Below, piece after piece: positions 10,601 to 18,148 of a stretch of DNA of 64,000 nt (the first letter of the stretch is position 1; every line of letters begins with the position of its first letter). The DNA comes from an uncultured Bacilli bacterium (GTDB lineage: Bacteria; Bacillota_I; Bacilli_A; RF39; UBA660). The stretch lies in the NCBI GenBank assembly GCA_934130165.1, contig CAKOXO010000001.1:310001-374000 (forward strand). The letters are read 5' to 3'. The position numbers and the translations under genes were made by a program. The notes beneath the pieces are model-generated. The model did no database searches. It saw only the letters and a list, made by a program, of their open reading frames with translations, and was not told where the DNA came from.

Positions 10601-13600
10601 CTAACTTACAAGTATCAGGTTCTACATTAAGTCCAATCTTTAATAAAGATACCTATGAATATTCTATAACAAGTACTAATTCGAATTTAGTGATAGATGC
10701 AACACCGATTGATAAAGATGCAACATATGAAATAATTAATAACTCCAATTTAGAAATAGGTAAATCAGATGTTATTATAAGAGTTACTGCAAAAAATAAA
10801 ATAACAACTAAAGACTATGTTATACATGTAGACAGAAAAGCATCTGACAATAATAACTTAAAATCACTTTCTATTGATGATTTGGATATTACTCCAGAGT
10901 TTTCTAAAACAACCACAGTTTATTATGCAACTGTTCCTAGAGATGTTAACAATATTCAAATAAATGCTTTAGCAGAAGATATTAATGCAACAGTAGATGG
11001 TATTGGTAATGAAGAATTAGAGGTAGGAAAGAATTATAAAGAAATAACTGTTACTAGTGAATCTGGAAAAACTAAAGTTTATACAATAATTATTACAAGA
11101 ACTCCAAATGATAATATTTATTTAAAAGATTTAACTGTTAGTAGTGGAAACTTATCACCGGAATTTGATAAGACAGTTAATAATTATAATGTAGAGGTTC
11201 CTTATGATGTAGAAGAAATATTAATTGATGGTTTGACAGAAGACTCTACATCAATAGTATCAGGCCTTGATAAATATAAATTGGAAGTTGGAGAAAATAA
11301 AATAAATATTACAGTAACTAGTGAAGCAGGTACAACTAATACTTATGTTATAACGGTAACAAGAAAAGATATAGTAAGTTCTAAATTGAAAAAACTAGAG
11401 GTAAAAAACTACTTATTAAATCAAGAATTTAATCAAGATGTTTATGATTATCAAACTAATATAGATTATGAGGTAACCTCTCTTGATTTGGATATTGAAA
11501 CAGTGGATAAAAATGCTACTTATGTAGTGGAAGGAAATAATAATTTTGCAGTAGGTACTAACACAGTTACGATAGTGGTAACTGATAGTGAAGGCCTAAC
11601 TAAAACAAGCTACACTTTAACTGTAAATAGGCAAAATTATTCTAATACTTACCTAAGCTATATTGATGTATCAAGGGGAACATTAACACCAACATTTGAT
11701 AAGGCTAATCTTTCTTATACAGTAGAGGTTGCAAGTGATGTAGAAGAAACTGAGATTTTAGCAGAAGCTGAGATAGAATCTAATAAAGTAGATGGTACAG
11801 GAGTTCATAAATTAAATCCTGGTAGTAATAAAATCCCTATTACAGTAACCTCAAATAGTGGAATTACAAGAGTATATTACGTTAATGTAATAAGAGCATT
11901 AAAAGATGATAATTATTTAGAATCATTACAAGTAAAAGTAAATAATGTTTCTCAAAACTTAAATCCAGAATTTTCAAAAGATACCTTGTCATATACAGTA
12001 GATGTTCCAGTTGGTACAACAAGTGCAACCATAATGGGAACATATTCTAAAGATGCCACTATAACAGGATTAGGTACTAAAACAATTATTCAAGGTGAAA
12101 ATAAATTTAACATTGTAGTAACTAGTGAAAGTGGTAATGTAAAAACATATACAATAATAATAAATAGAGAAGCATCTAGTGATAATTATTTAACAGATTT
12201 AATACCAAGTGTTGGAACATTAGAACCATCATTCTCATACTATGAAACTGATTATACTTTAAGACTAGATTCATCAGCGGCTCTACTTTCATTTGAAGTT
12301 GGTACAAGTAGTCAGTTTGCAACAGTCGAAGGAATAGATAGAATGATTGTCCCAGATGGAGAATCAACAAGAAAAATAGTAGTAACTGCAGAGGATAAAA
12401 CAACAAGAATTTATACTATTACAGTTATTAAAGATAGAGCAGATGAGGCAAGATTATCTAGTTTGAGTATTTCTGGTTATAAATTTAATGAAACATTCTC
12501 AAAAGATACATTTACTTATACTTTAACAGTTCCTAATTCTAAAAGGACAATTCTTTCAAGTGAAGTAGAAGCTATTCCAATAGATAGCAATGCAACTGTT
12601 GAGAAAACAAGTTCAATTAAACTATCATCTACATCTACTAATATTTATACAGTAGTAGTAACCGCTAAAGATGGATTTACTAAACAAAATTATTATATAA
12701 ATATAGATAGAGAAAAAAGTAGTGAAGCTTTATTGCAGAGTCTAAAATTTAATGTAGGTGTTTTAACACCTGGATTTAATACATCACTTGATGAATATAC
12801 TCTAACAGTACCAAATACCATAAGTGAAATAACAAAAGATAATGTAGAGGCTATAGCAACAGATGAAGAAGCAACAGTAACAAAAATGGAAAAATTAGAG
12901 TTAACAAATAAAGTAAATGTATATAAGATACAGGTTACTAGTGCTGATAAAACAGTTACTAAAGAATATATAGTTAATGTTTTATTTGAACAATCTAATG
13001 ATGCTACATTAAAAAGCTTAACTACAGATGTTGGAACATTTGAAAGCGAGTTTGATTCAGAAAAATATGAATATACAGTAAATGTAACAGATAAAACAGA
13101 TAGTATAACTATAAATGCGGAGACAAATGATGAAAAAGCTACTATTTTATCTGGAGTAGGAGTGCATGCTTTAGATGATGATGAAACAACTATTAATGTT
13201 ACAGTAGAAGCAGAGGATGGAACTATAAAGATTTATACAATTAAAGTTGTAAAAAGCATAACTACAGAACGTTTATTAGAAAACATTTCTATATCAAATG
13301 ATTTGTGTTCATCTAATAACTGTGATTTAAGTCCTAACTTTAGTGAAGATGTTTTAGATTATTCAGCAATTTTAGAAAATGAAATAGAAAAAATTGATAT
13401 TAATGTTTCGAAGAAAAATCAATATCAGGTAGTAAAATATTATGATGATTTAACTGATGAAGAAATATCTAATAAAGATTATTCATTAAAAGTAGGTACA
13501 AATAAAATCAGAATAGAAGTTTCTAATGGAGTTGGTGACAAAACTAACTATTTACTAACTATTGAAAGAAAACAGTCAAGTAATAATTATTTGAAGTCTC

Positions 13601-16600
13601 TTGAGATAACTAATACAGAGGTTGATTTAGAGTTTGAAAAAGATAAACAAGAATACTTTATAACAATTCCTAACGATTTAGATAAAGTAGTAGTAAATGC
13701 AACTCCAGAGGTAAAATCAGCTTATGTAAAAGTTAGTGGTTCTACTTATCTTAATACAGGTAACAATGATGTAATAATAACAGTAACTGCAGAGAATGGT
13801 GATGAAAGAGAATATATTATTCATGTTTATAAGTCTGATGATGCTAATACATTCTTACAATCTTTAACAATATCTTCAGGAGTAATTTATCAAACTACTC
13901 CAACATTTAAAAAGACAATATATGATTATACTGCTAAAGTACCTTCATCAATTAATAAAATAACAATTGATGCTGTACCAGAGGTTGCTACAACAACAGT
14001 TACAGGTACAGGAGAAAAAACATTAAAAACAGGTATTAACACTTTCACTATAGTAACAACATCAAAAGAAGGAGTAAGTTCAACTTATAATATTGTAATT
14101 ACTAAAGAAAAATCAACAAAATTATATTTGAAAGAACTATCTGCAAAAGAGGGAGCATTTAATGAGACATTTGATAAAGAAAAAACATCATATACAATGA
14201 ATGTTAGTAGTGATGTATCAAATCTAGATTTAAAAGTTGTTCCAGAAGATAGTGATGTAAATTATAAAATCTATGGAAATCAAAATTTTGTTACAGGAAA
14301 AAATAAGGTTTTAATTGTCTTAACAAATAAAGATAAAACCGTTACAACAACATACCAAATAGATGTTATAAGAAAAGCAAGTAGTAATAATTATTTAAAA
14401 AGTTTAAAAGTTAATAATGAAGAATTAATGTCTGAAGAAAAACGTACCTTTACTGAATTTGAGGTGAATGTCTCAAAAGATACAGATCAAATAGATGTAT
14501 CTGCAATTGCAGAGGATACGCTTTCTAAAGTAATTGGGACTGGTAAATATTCCCTAGATTATGGAAAAAATAAAATAGTAGTAGAGGTAGAGGCAGAAGA
14601 TGCTAGTATTAGAACTTATACTATAACTGTAAATAGAGAATATGATAATGATCTTTTCATGATTACAACCAATAGAGGAGATCTAACTCCAGAGTTTTCA
14701 CCTGATACATTGGATTATTATTTAGATGTAGAAAGAAATGTAAAAGATATTACTATAGCTGCTGTAGCGTCTTCCAAAACAGCTACAGTAGAAGGTGATG
14801 GGTATCATGAACTTTTACTAGGTGAAAACATTTTCCAAATTAAAGTATCTCAGAAGGATGGCACATCAAAAACTTATACACTTCATATAACTAGAAATAA
14901 ATCTGATAACAATTACTTAAAGAGCCTATATATTCATGAAGGAGAATTATCTCCAACCTTTGATAAGAAAACTACATCATATAAAATAGAGGTTCCATAT
15001 GATGTAGAAGAATTAACAATTGATAAAGAATTAGATGATATATATGCAACATCTGTAGTATCTGGTAATAAAAACTTAAAACTAGGTGAAAATACAGTAG
15101 AAATTAAAGTAATATCAGAACAAGGAAATGAGCGAATATATACTTTAACAGTTATTGTTCAAAAAGAAGAAGAATATAGTAATAGATTAAAAGAATTAAC
15201 AGTAAGTAAAGGTAGTCTTTCACCTGATTTTTCAAAAGATACATTATCATACACGGTAACAGTACCAAGTACAGTAAATACAATAACAATAAGTGGAGTT
15301 TTAGAAAGTGTAAATGCAAAAGTAACTGGTTTAGGAACTCATAACTTGAAATCTGGTAGAAATGAATTTCCAATTGTAGTAACTAGTAAAGATAATAAAA
15401 CTAGAACTTATTCAGTAATTGTATATAAAGTAGAATCAAGTGATGCAAGATTAAAATCAGTTACATTTAAAGAAGGTGTTCTATCTCCATTATTTGATAA
15501 AGATATTGATACCTATACAATGGCAGTTGATAGTAGCGTAACCTCACTAACAGAGACTGTTGAGCCGTTAGTTGAAGGAACTACATATGAAATAACAGGA
15601 TGCGAAAACATTCAAAATGGTACTACTACAGTTGTAATTGAAGCAACAGCAGGAGACGGAAAAACTAAAAAGAAATATGAGATAGTAGTTACTAAAGAAC
15701 AGTCAACAAATAATTACTTATCATCCCTATCTAGTAATATTTCAAAATTAGAACCAGAGTTTGATAAGACGAATACAGGACCTTATATTATAAATGTAGA
15801 TGATACTATAAACTCCATAACTTTATATGGTAAAGCAGAGGATGAAAAATCAACAATAACAGGTCTTGGACTACATCAAATTAATAGAGGAAAAAATACT
15901 ATAAATATATCTGTAACTAGTGAAACTGGAAGTGTTAGAACTTATACAGTTATAGTAAATAAAGCTCTTAGTAGTGATAATAGCCTATCTCTATTAGCTG
16001 TAAGTGATGGAACTCTAACTCCAGAATTTTCAAAAGATATTTTGAGTTATGATTTAGAACTAGACAGTATAGTTGATGAAATAACAGTTTTGGGTATTGC
16101 TAATAATAAAAATGCAACTGTATCAGGAAATGGTAATTATACTATTACATCAGAAGAAACAACAATAAATATAGTAGTAACTGCAGAGGATGGTACTTTA
16201 AAAACATACACAATAAATGTTAGTAAAAAACGTGATGTTAGCTCTAAACTACTTGATATTAAAGCTAGGGAAGGAGTACTTTCACCAGAGTTTGATAAAA
16301 ATACTTTGGAATATATGATTACAGTACCAAATGAAGTTACAAGTCTAAATTTAAGTGTAGTTAAAGAAGATGATACGGCAACTTATGAAATAGAAGGTAA
16401 TGAAAACTTTAAGGTAGGAGCAAATCAAGTAAATATAGTAGTAACGGATAAAAATAATAATAAAACTACATATAAACTTAACGTAATAAGACAAACTGCA
16501 AGTAGTAATTACTTGAGTGATATTACTGTTAGTGAAGGAAACTTATCTCCAAAATTTAATAAAAAGACTCAATATTATGAGGTTACAGTTGATTCTAATG

Positions 16601-17991
16601 TCGATAAAATAACCGTTACTGGTATTTTGGAAGATAGTAGTGCAACGATAGATGGAAATGGGGAGAGAACTTTAACAGTAGGAGACAATTATATATACTT
16701 AAAAGTTACATCAAAAACTGGTGTAGAACGTATTTATACAGTTAATGTTATTAAAAAGAAATCAACAAATAATTACCTTAAATCATTAACTACTAATATT
16801 GCTACATTAACTCCTAGTTTTGATAAAACTAAAAATGATTATCATATTACAGCATTAGAAGGAACAAATGAAATTGAAATAAGTGCTATAGCAGAAGATG
16901 AAAAAGCAGTAGTAACAGGAGTAGGAAATTTCAGTGTAGAAAATGGATTAAATACTTATGAAATAGTAGTAACTGCGGAGGATGGAAGTACCAATATTTA
17001 TACTATTACAGTAGAAAAGTTAGCATCTTCTAATAATAATATAGAAAATATAATTCCATCAGCTGGAGTATTAGAACCTAACTATTCAAATAGTATTGAT
17101 AATTATTTAGTTACAGTAGAAGAAGATGTAAATATGATTGACTTTGATGTTATATTAGAAAGTCAATATGCAACTGTAACTGGTAATACTAATAATTACT
17201 TAAATTATGGATCTAATAATATTACAATTACAGTAGAAGCAGAAGATGGTAGTATGAGAGTAGTTAATATTAATGTTATTAGAGAAAAGAATATAACAGA
17301 AATAAAGGTTTCAAAAGAACAATTGATTATGGCTGTTGGTGATACAGAAACAATTACTACTGAATTACTTCCTGATGATGCTACAAATAAAGAAACATCA
17401 TGGGAATCTAAAGATTCAAGTGTTGCAACAGTAGAAAATGGTAAAATAACAGCTAATAAAATAGGTACAACTGAAATAGTAGTATCTAGTGTTAAAAATA
17501 GTAGTATAAAGAAAGTAATTACCGTAAATGTCATTAACTTAAAATTAACTTCTAAAACTTATGAAATAAGAAGAGATGATCAAGAATTTCCTTATATTAT
17601 AGGAGCAGAACAAGGAATAATGCTAGATGAATTTATTAGTAATTTAGACAATAATCCAAGTATGATTCATTTCTATTCAATTGATGGTATTGAATTTACT
17701 AATCTTTTAGATGAAAAGGTTAAAACTGGTGAAATTGTCAAATTAGAATATCAAGGAAAGGTCTATGATCAACTATATATAGCAGTAAGAGGAGAAATTA
17801 ATGGTGATGGAGAGATTAATGTAAAAGATTACAATACAGCAGTAAAACATATCTTGAAGAAAGAAATCTTAGAACATTATTGGTTCTCTGTTGCTAATGT
17901 TGATGATGAAGCATCAGGAATAATTAATGTAAAAGACTCCAATAAAATTCAAAATAAAATTCTAGGAAAAATAGGAAGTCTTAATCAGTAA
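4615..17991 (+). CDS. Giant surface protein: glycine-rich domains, cadherin-like repeats, Big_2, dockerin-like end
   Basis: 4458 residues. It opens with an extended signal peptide (charged KKKK, hydrophobic core at about 22-36, cleavage near VSAEN). Glycine-rich domains occupy about 43-330, 348-622 and 897-1175, each beginning with a YTG-YQ-F-AP motif and containing the patterns LWGAQGG, YVYVG and GGGGGGATD. Three cadherin-like beta-sandwich repeats (about 85 residues, with PxFDKxxxxY and VTAEDG-type motifs) lie between domains two and three, and about 34 follow the third. A Big_2 Ig-like domain lies near 4226-4305, then a module of about 80 residues and a dockerin-like end (GEINGDGEINVKD, about 4390-4458). 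There is no LPXTG motif or C-terminal membrane helix, so attachment must be non-covalent or through the dockerin-like end. The first two glycine-rich domains are nearly Cys-free apart from one CDTC; the third has several cysteines including CEDC. Likely an adhesin or surface fibre; ligand unknown. Confidence 0.9.
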   Translation: MIDRKNIYNLIFYKKKKLTEMLVLFVVIILASFTNVSAENKKFEFNYTGDYQTFTAPADGTYKIQLWGAQGGASREDNKISTIRVGGYGAYTAGMIELKKGQTIYIYVGGKGQDGVKSGYAKGGYNGGGRGDYDHSDDEGAGAGGGATDIRLTSGVWNDFASLKSRIMVAAGGGGTSWTSVIGHAGDLTSPDTATSKGATQTTGYQFGVGQNGVYKYSNMTTGGGGGGYYGGLATQKSGAVTNGSGGSSFISGYDGADAIDESSTSSSIVHTGQSIHYSGMKFDYSIMIRGNGTVKDGSSYVQYLMPGTDGTKLAQGTGKTGNGYAIIEYLDDLKTSDYPNYSVKEGYTFKYAYTGSYQTFTAPAAGTYKLEAWGAKGGFGMRDSSLTYHGGYGAYAAGTIHLDKGAKFYVYVGQAGYNGRANGRYIGGYGGWNGGGKGGDDSNHDSNPDEGGGGGGATDFRLTATSSPTIWNEFDSLKDRVLVAGAGSGGTYGGYGEAGALRLNQTNGYKFGLGQAGFAATGGSGGGGGGYFGGISNQCDTCEGYGGTSYVSGSSDDLAITADSTSDNITLKEDSIHYTGLTFKNPTKVNGNTAMPNGLSLTNATMTGNNNNGYARVTILELDNGYPQLKSLSVTGGTFKQSFDKDTYTYDVYVDSENTVVKIDGEGLNEDDVIFRGLGDVTLKAGENKVHIGLVNDLGNVTIYSLNIHRSKSNYKYLADLKIDGTSIEDFDPTTLTYTVALEDTVENINIEAIPGRPSQEITGDGDTEINFGTTKKEIVVVSEDGEEMTTYTINFKKSNSSKLKSLKIEDYKLDPTFAPNTLDYTVAISTGSLYVDVDAIPYDKSAKVTITGNGYIPPNKTSVIKILVEQENVAPTTYQVLVKREGSVENQESKYECSGEYQEFTAPGTTYYKIQSWGARGGYGRTNWSLKYRGGYGAYTEGEIYLKKDQKLYIYVGCAGANGGTPSRYLGGAGGWNGGAKGGDDSNKDSQPDAGGGGGGATDIRLKNTSSKTVWNEFDSLKSRIMVAAGGGGGNYSGSGGAGGTLVGTTGYGKKSIPTQTTGYAFGYGMPGGKCTDGSGGAGGGYFGAYSGSGCSNGGGGGSSYVSGCEDCVGISEGSTSSDIISSGQSAHYSSYTFENITMLDGTESMPSPKSGYITGNNDNGYVIITAGKDRSANNFLREITTDKGTLSPTFDMQTYEYNVQLDSEDDEITIGAKLEDDTATVSGIGTHKVKAGTTAFPITVTAENGEIRTYTVNVTREKSSNATPTDITISGLIPSLCLLNESYCKLDTEFDPDTNTYNMTVPSRIKQLQFTVTKGHYYQTVTGDGVVSLGSGMNMITIEITSEDGTNKKAYTYNINRDMTGNANIENLEVVDPKVDINFDPDISEYYFSIPNENTSIELKVTLEDVNATYEIIGNENFDVGLNSVIIRVTAQNKEIKDYILNVYREQSGNVFLSDLTVKNADTLYELNPTFNKIINSYTLTVPNDVDKVDIEATAEHNLTTIAGTGEKELKTGINKFNITTTAEDGSTEVYTVVITREKSNDATLKTLDVLEGVISPKFDKDTTSYQVEVAPGITSLQMNIETTSDKAVYKVVGNSGFKVGENTVNIVVTAENGNKKTYTIKVIRKASENTYLNLLTTDKYDMETIFEKEKETYDITVDNSVTSINVSAIAEDKLSKVVGAGKYSLKTGNNEINIVVTAESGDSRVYTLNVLRQKNSNANLLSITTDKDVVLNPEFDKDNVNYQIEFDNEINELTVAGLPEVATTTVKGNGTYKLNVGENQIILETTAEDGSVKVYTININRHKSSNCNAQMIIAKESVLDPTFDKNITSYELRVLENVTSLNLIVIPDDVNATYEIVGNENFEIGNNIVKVIITAEDSTTKEYTLNVLRQKAGTTSNKLESLSMKEKDFEPEFSPDVLYYEATVPYSITKATLEGELDDKNATVTGLGSRNLQVGKNVLAVSVTSTEGVVRTYQVVVTREENDEARLSNLQVSGSTLSPIFNKDTYEYSITSTNSNLVIDATPIDKDATYEIINNSNLEIGKSDVIIRVTAKNKITTKDYVIHVDRKASDNNNLKSLSIDDLDITPEFSKTTTVYYATVPRDVNNIQINALAEDINATVDGIGNEELEVGKNYKEITVTSESGKTKVYTIIITRTPNDNIYLKDLTVSSGNLSPEFDKTVNNYNVEVPYDVEEILIDGLTEDSTSIVSGLDKYKLEVGENKINITVTSEAGTTNTYVITVTRKDIVSSKLKKLEVKNYLLNQEFNQDVYDYQTNIDYEVTSLDLDIETVDKNATYVVEGNNNFAVGTNTVTIVVTDSEGLTKTSYTLTVNRQNYSNTYLSYIDVSRGTLTPTFDKANLSYTVEVASDVEETEILAEAEIESNKVDGTGVHKLNPGSNKIPITVTSNSGITRVYYVNVIRALKDDNYLESLQVKVNNVSQNLNPEFSKDTLSYTVDVPVGTTSATIMGTYSKDATITGLGTKTIIQGENKFNIVVTSESGNVKTYTIIINREASSDNYLTDLIPSVGTLEPSFSYYETDYTLRLDSSAALLSFEVGTSSQFATVEGIDRMIVPDGESTRKIVVTAEDKTTRIYTITVIKDRADEARLSSLSISGYKFNETFSKDTFTYTLTVPNSKRTILSSEVEAIPIDSNATVEKTSSIKLSSTSTNIYTVVVTAKDGFTKQNYYINIDREKSSEALLQSLKFNVGVLTPGFNTSLDEYTLTVPNTISEITKDNVEAIATDEEATVTKMEKLELTNKVNVYKIQVTSADKTVTKEYIVNVLFEQSNDATLKSLTTDVGTFESEFDSEKYEYTVNVTDKTDSITINAETNDEKATILSGVGVHALDDDETTINVTVEAEDGTIKIYTIKVVKSITTERLLENISISNDLCSSNNCDLSPNFSEDVLDYSAILENEIEKIDINVSKKNQYQVVKYYDDLTDEEISNKDYSLKVGTNKIRIEVSNGVGDKTNYLLTIERKQSSNNYLKSLEITNTEVDLEFEKDKQEYFITIPNDLDKVVVNATPEVKSAYVKVSGSTYLNTGNNDVIITVTAENGDEREYIIHVYKSDDANTFLQSLTISSGVIYQTTPTFKKTIYDYTAKVPSSINKITIDAVPEVATTTVTGTGEKTLKTGINTFTIVTTSKEGVSSTYNIVITKEKSTKLYLKELSAKEGAFNETFDKEKTSYTMNVSSDVSNLDLKVVPEDSDVNYKIYGNQNFVTGKNKVLIVLTNKDKTVTTTYQIDVIRKASSNNYLKSLKVNNEELMSEEKRTFTEFEVNVSKDTDQIDVSAIAEDTLSKVIGTGKYSLDYGKNKIVVEVEAEDASIRTYTITVNREYDNDLFMITTNRGDLTPEFSPDTLDYYLDVERNVKDITIAAVASSKTATVEGDGYHELLLGENIFQIKVSQKDGTSKTYTLHITRNKSDNNYLKSLYIHEGELSPTFDKKTTSYKIEVPYDVEELTIDKELDDIYATSVVSGNKNLKLGENTVEIKVISEQGNERIYTLTVIVQKEEEYSNRLKELTVSKGSLSPDFSKDTLSYTVTVPSTVNTITISGVLESVNAKVTGLGTHNLKSGRNEFPIVVTSKDNKTRTYSVIVYKVESSDARLKSVTFKEGVLSPLFDKDIDTYTMAVDSSVTSLTETVEPLVEGTTYEITGCENIQNGTTTVVIEATAGDGKTKKKYEIVVTKEQSTNNYLSSLSSNISKLEPEFDKTNTGPYIINVDDTINSITLYGKAEDEKSTITGLGLHQINRGKNTINISVTSETGSVRTYTVIVNKALSSDNSLSLLAVSDGTLTPEFSKDILSYDLELDSIVDEITVLGIANNKNATVSGNGNYTITSEETTINIVVTAEDGTLKTYTINVSKKRDVSSKLLDIKAREGVLSPEFDKNTLEYMITVPNEVTSLNLSVVKEDDTATYEIEGNENFKVGANQVNIVVTDKNNNKTTYKLNVIRQTASSNYLSDITVSEGNLSPKFNKKTQYYEVTVDSNVDKITVTGILEDSSATIDGNGERTLTVGDNYIYLKVTSKTGVERIYTVNVIKKKSTNNYLKSLTTNIATLTPSFDKTKNDYHITALEGTNEIEISAIAEDEKAVVTGVGNFSVENGLNTYEIVVTAEDGSTNIYTITVEKLASSNNNIENIIPSAGVLEPNYSNSIDNYLVTVEEDVNMIDFDVILESQYATVTGNTNNYLNYGSNNITITVEAEDGSMRVVNINVIREKNITEIKVSKEQLIMAVGDTETITTELLPDDATNKETSWESKDSSVATVENGKITANKIGTTEIVVSSVKNSSIKKVITVNVINLKLTSKTYEIRRDDQEFPYIIGAEQGIMLDEFISNLDNNPSMIHFYSIDGIEFTNLLDEKVKTGEIVKLEYQGKVYDQLYIAVRGEINGDGEINVKDYNTAVKHILKKEILEHYWFSVANVDDEASGIINVKDSNKIQNKILGKIGSLNQ

Positions 17992-18040
17992 TATAACTTT
18001 AGATAGAGTCTTATGTAAAAGACTCTATCTGATAGTTATA
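17992..18040 (+). other. Long two-tier hairpin after the giant gene
   Basis: A perfect 12-bp stem (AGATAGAGTCTT, 18001-18012, with AAGACTCTATCT, 18019-18030) with a six-base loop sits inside an outer 7-bp stem (TATAACT, 17992-17998, with AGTTATA, 18034-18040). It starts at the base after the stop codon. No T-tract follows, so it may act as an mRNA 3'-stabiliser or processing site rather than a simple intrinsic terminator. Confidence 0.6.
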
Positions 18041-18053
18041 ATATTGTAATAAT

Positions 18054-18101
18054 ATATAATAATCTAGATTATAAAATACTAAATATAATATAGATTATTA
18101 T
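18054..18101 (+). repeat. Inverted repeats in the AT-rich gap before the adaptor gene
   Basis: A segment ATAATAATCTA (starting near 18054) and its complement TAGATTATTAT (ending near 18101) can pair over about 11 bp, with TAATCTAGATTA itself palindromic. A TATAAT (18120-18125) follows, so a promoter for the 18149 gene is likely here. No gene is visible in the 157-bp gap. Confidence 0.4.
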
Positions 18102-18148
18102 GTACTATTATGGTAAAATTATAATAATAGGAAGGTAGAGAAGTAAGT

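Noticed and set aside
15152..15373. Minus-strand and alternative-frame small ORFs inside the giant genes
   Set aside because: They are leucine-rich reverse-complement shadows of repeat coding sequence, lack ribosome sites and have no recognisable pattern.
8150..17290. Repeat array considered as CRISPR or satellite DNA
   Set aside because: The repetition is at protein level within an open reading frame; DNA repeats are degenerate and there are no identical direct repeats with spacers.
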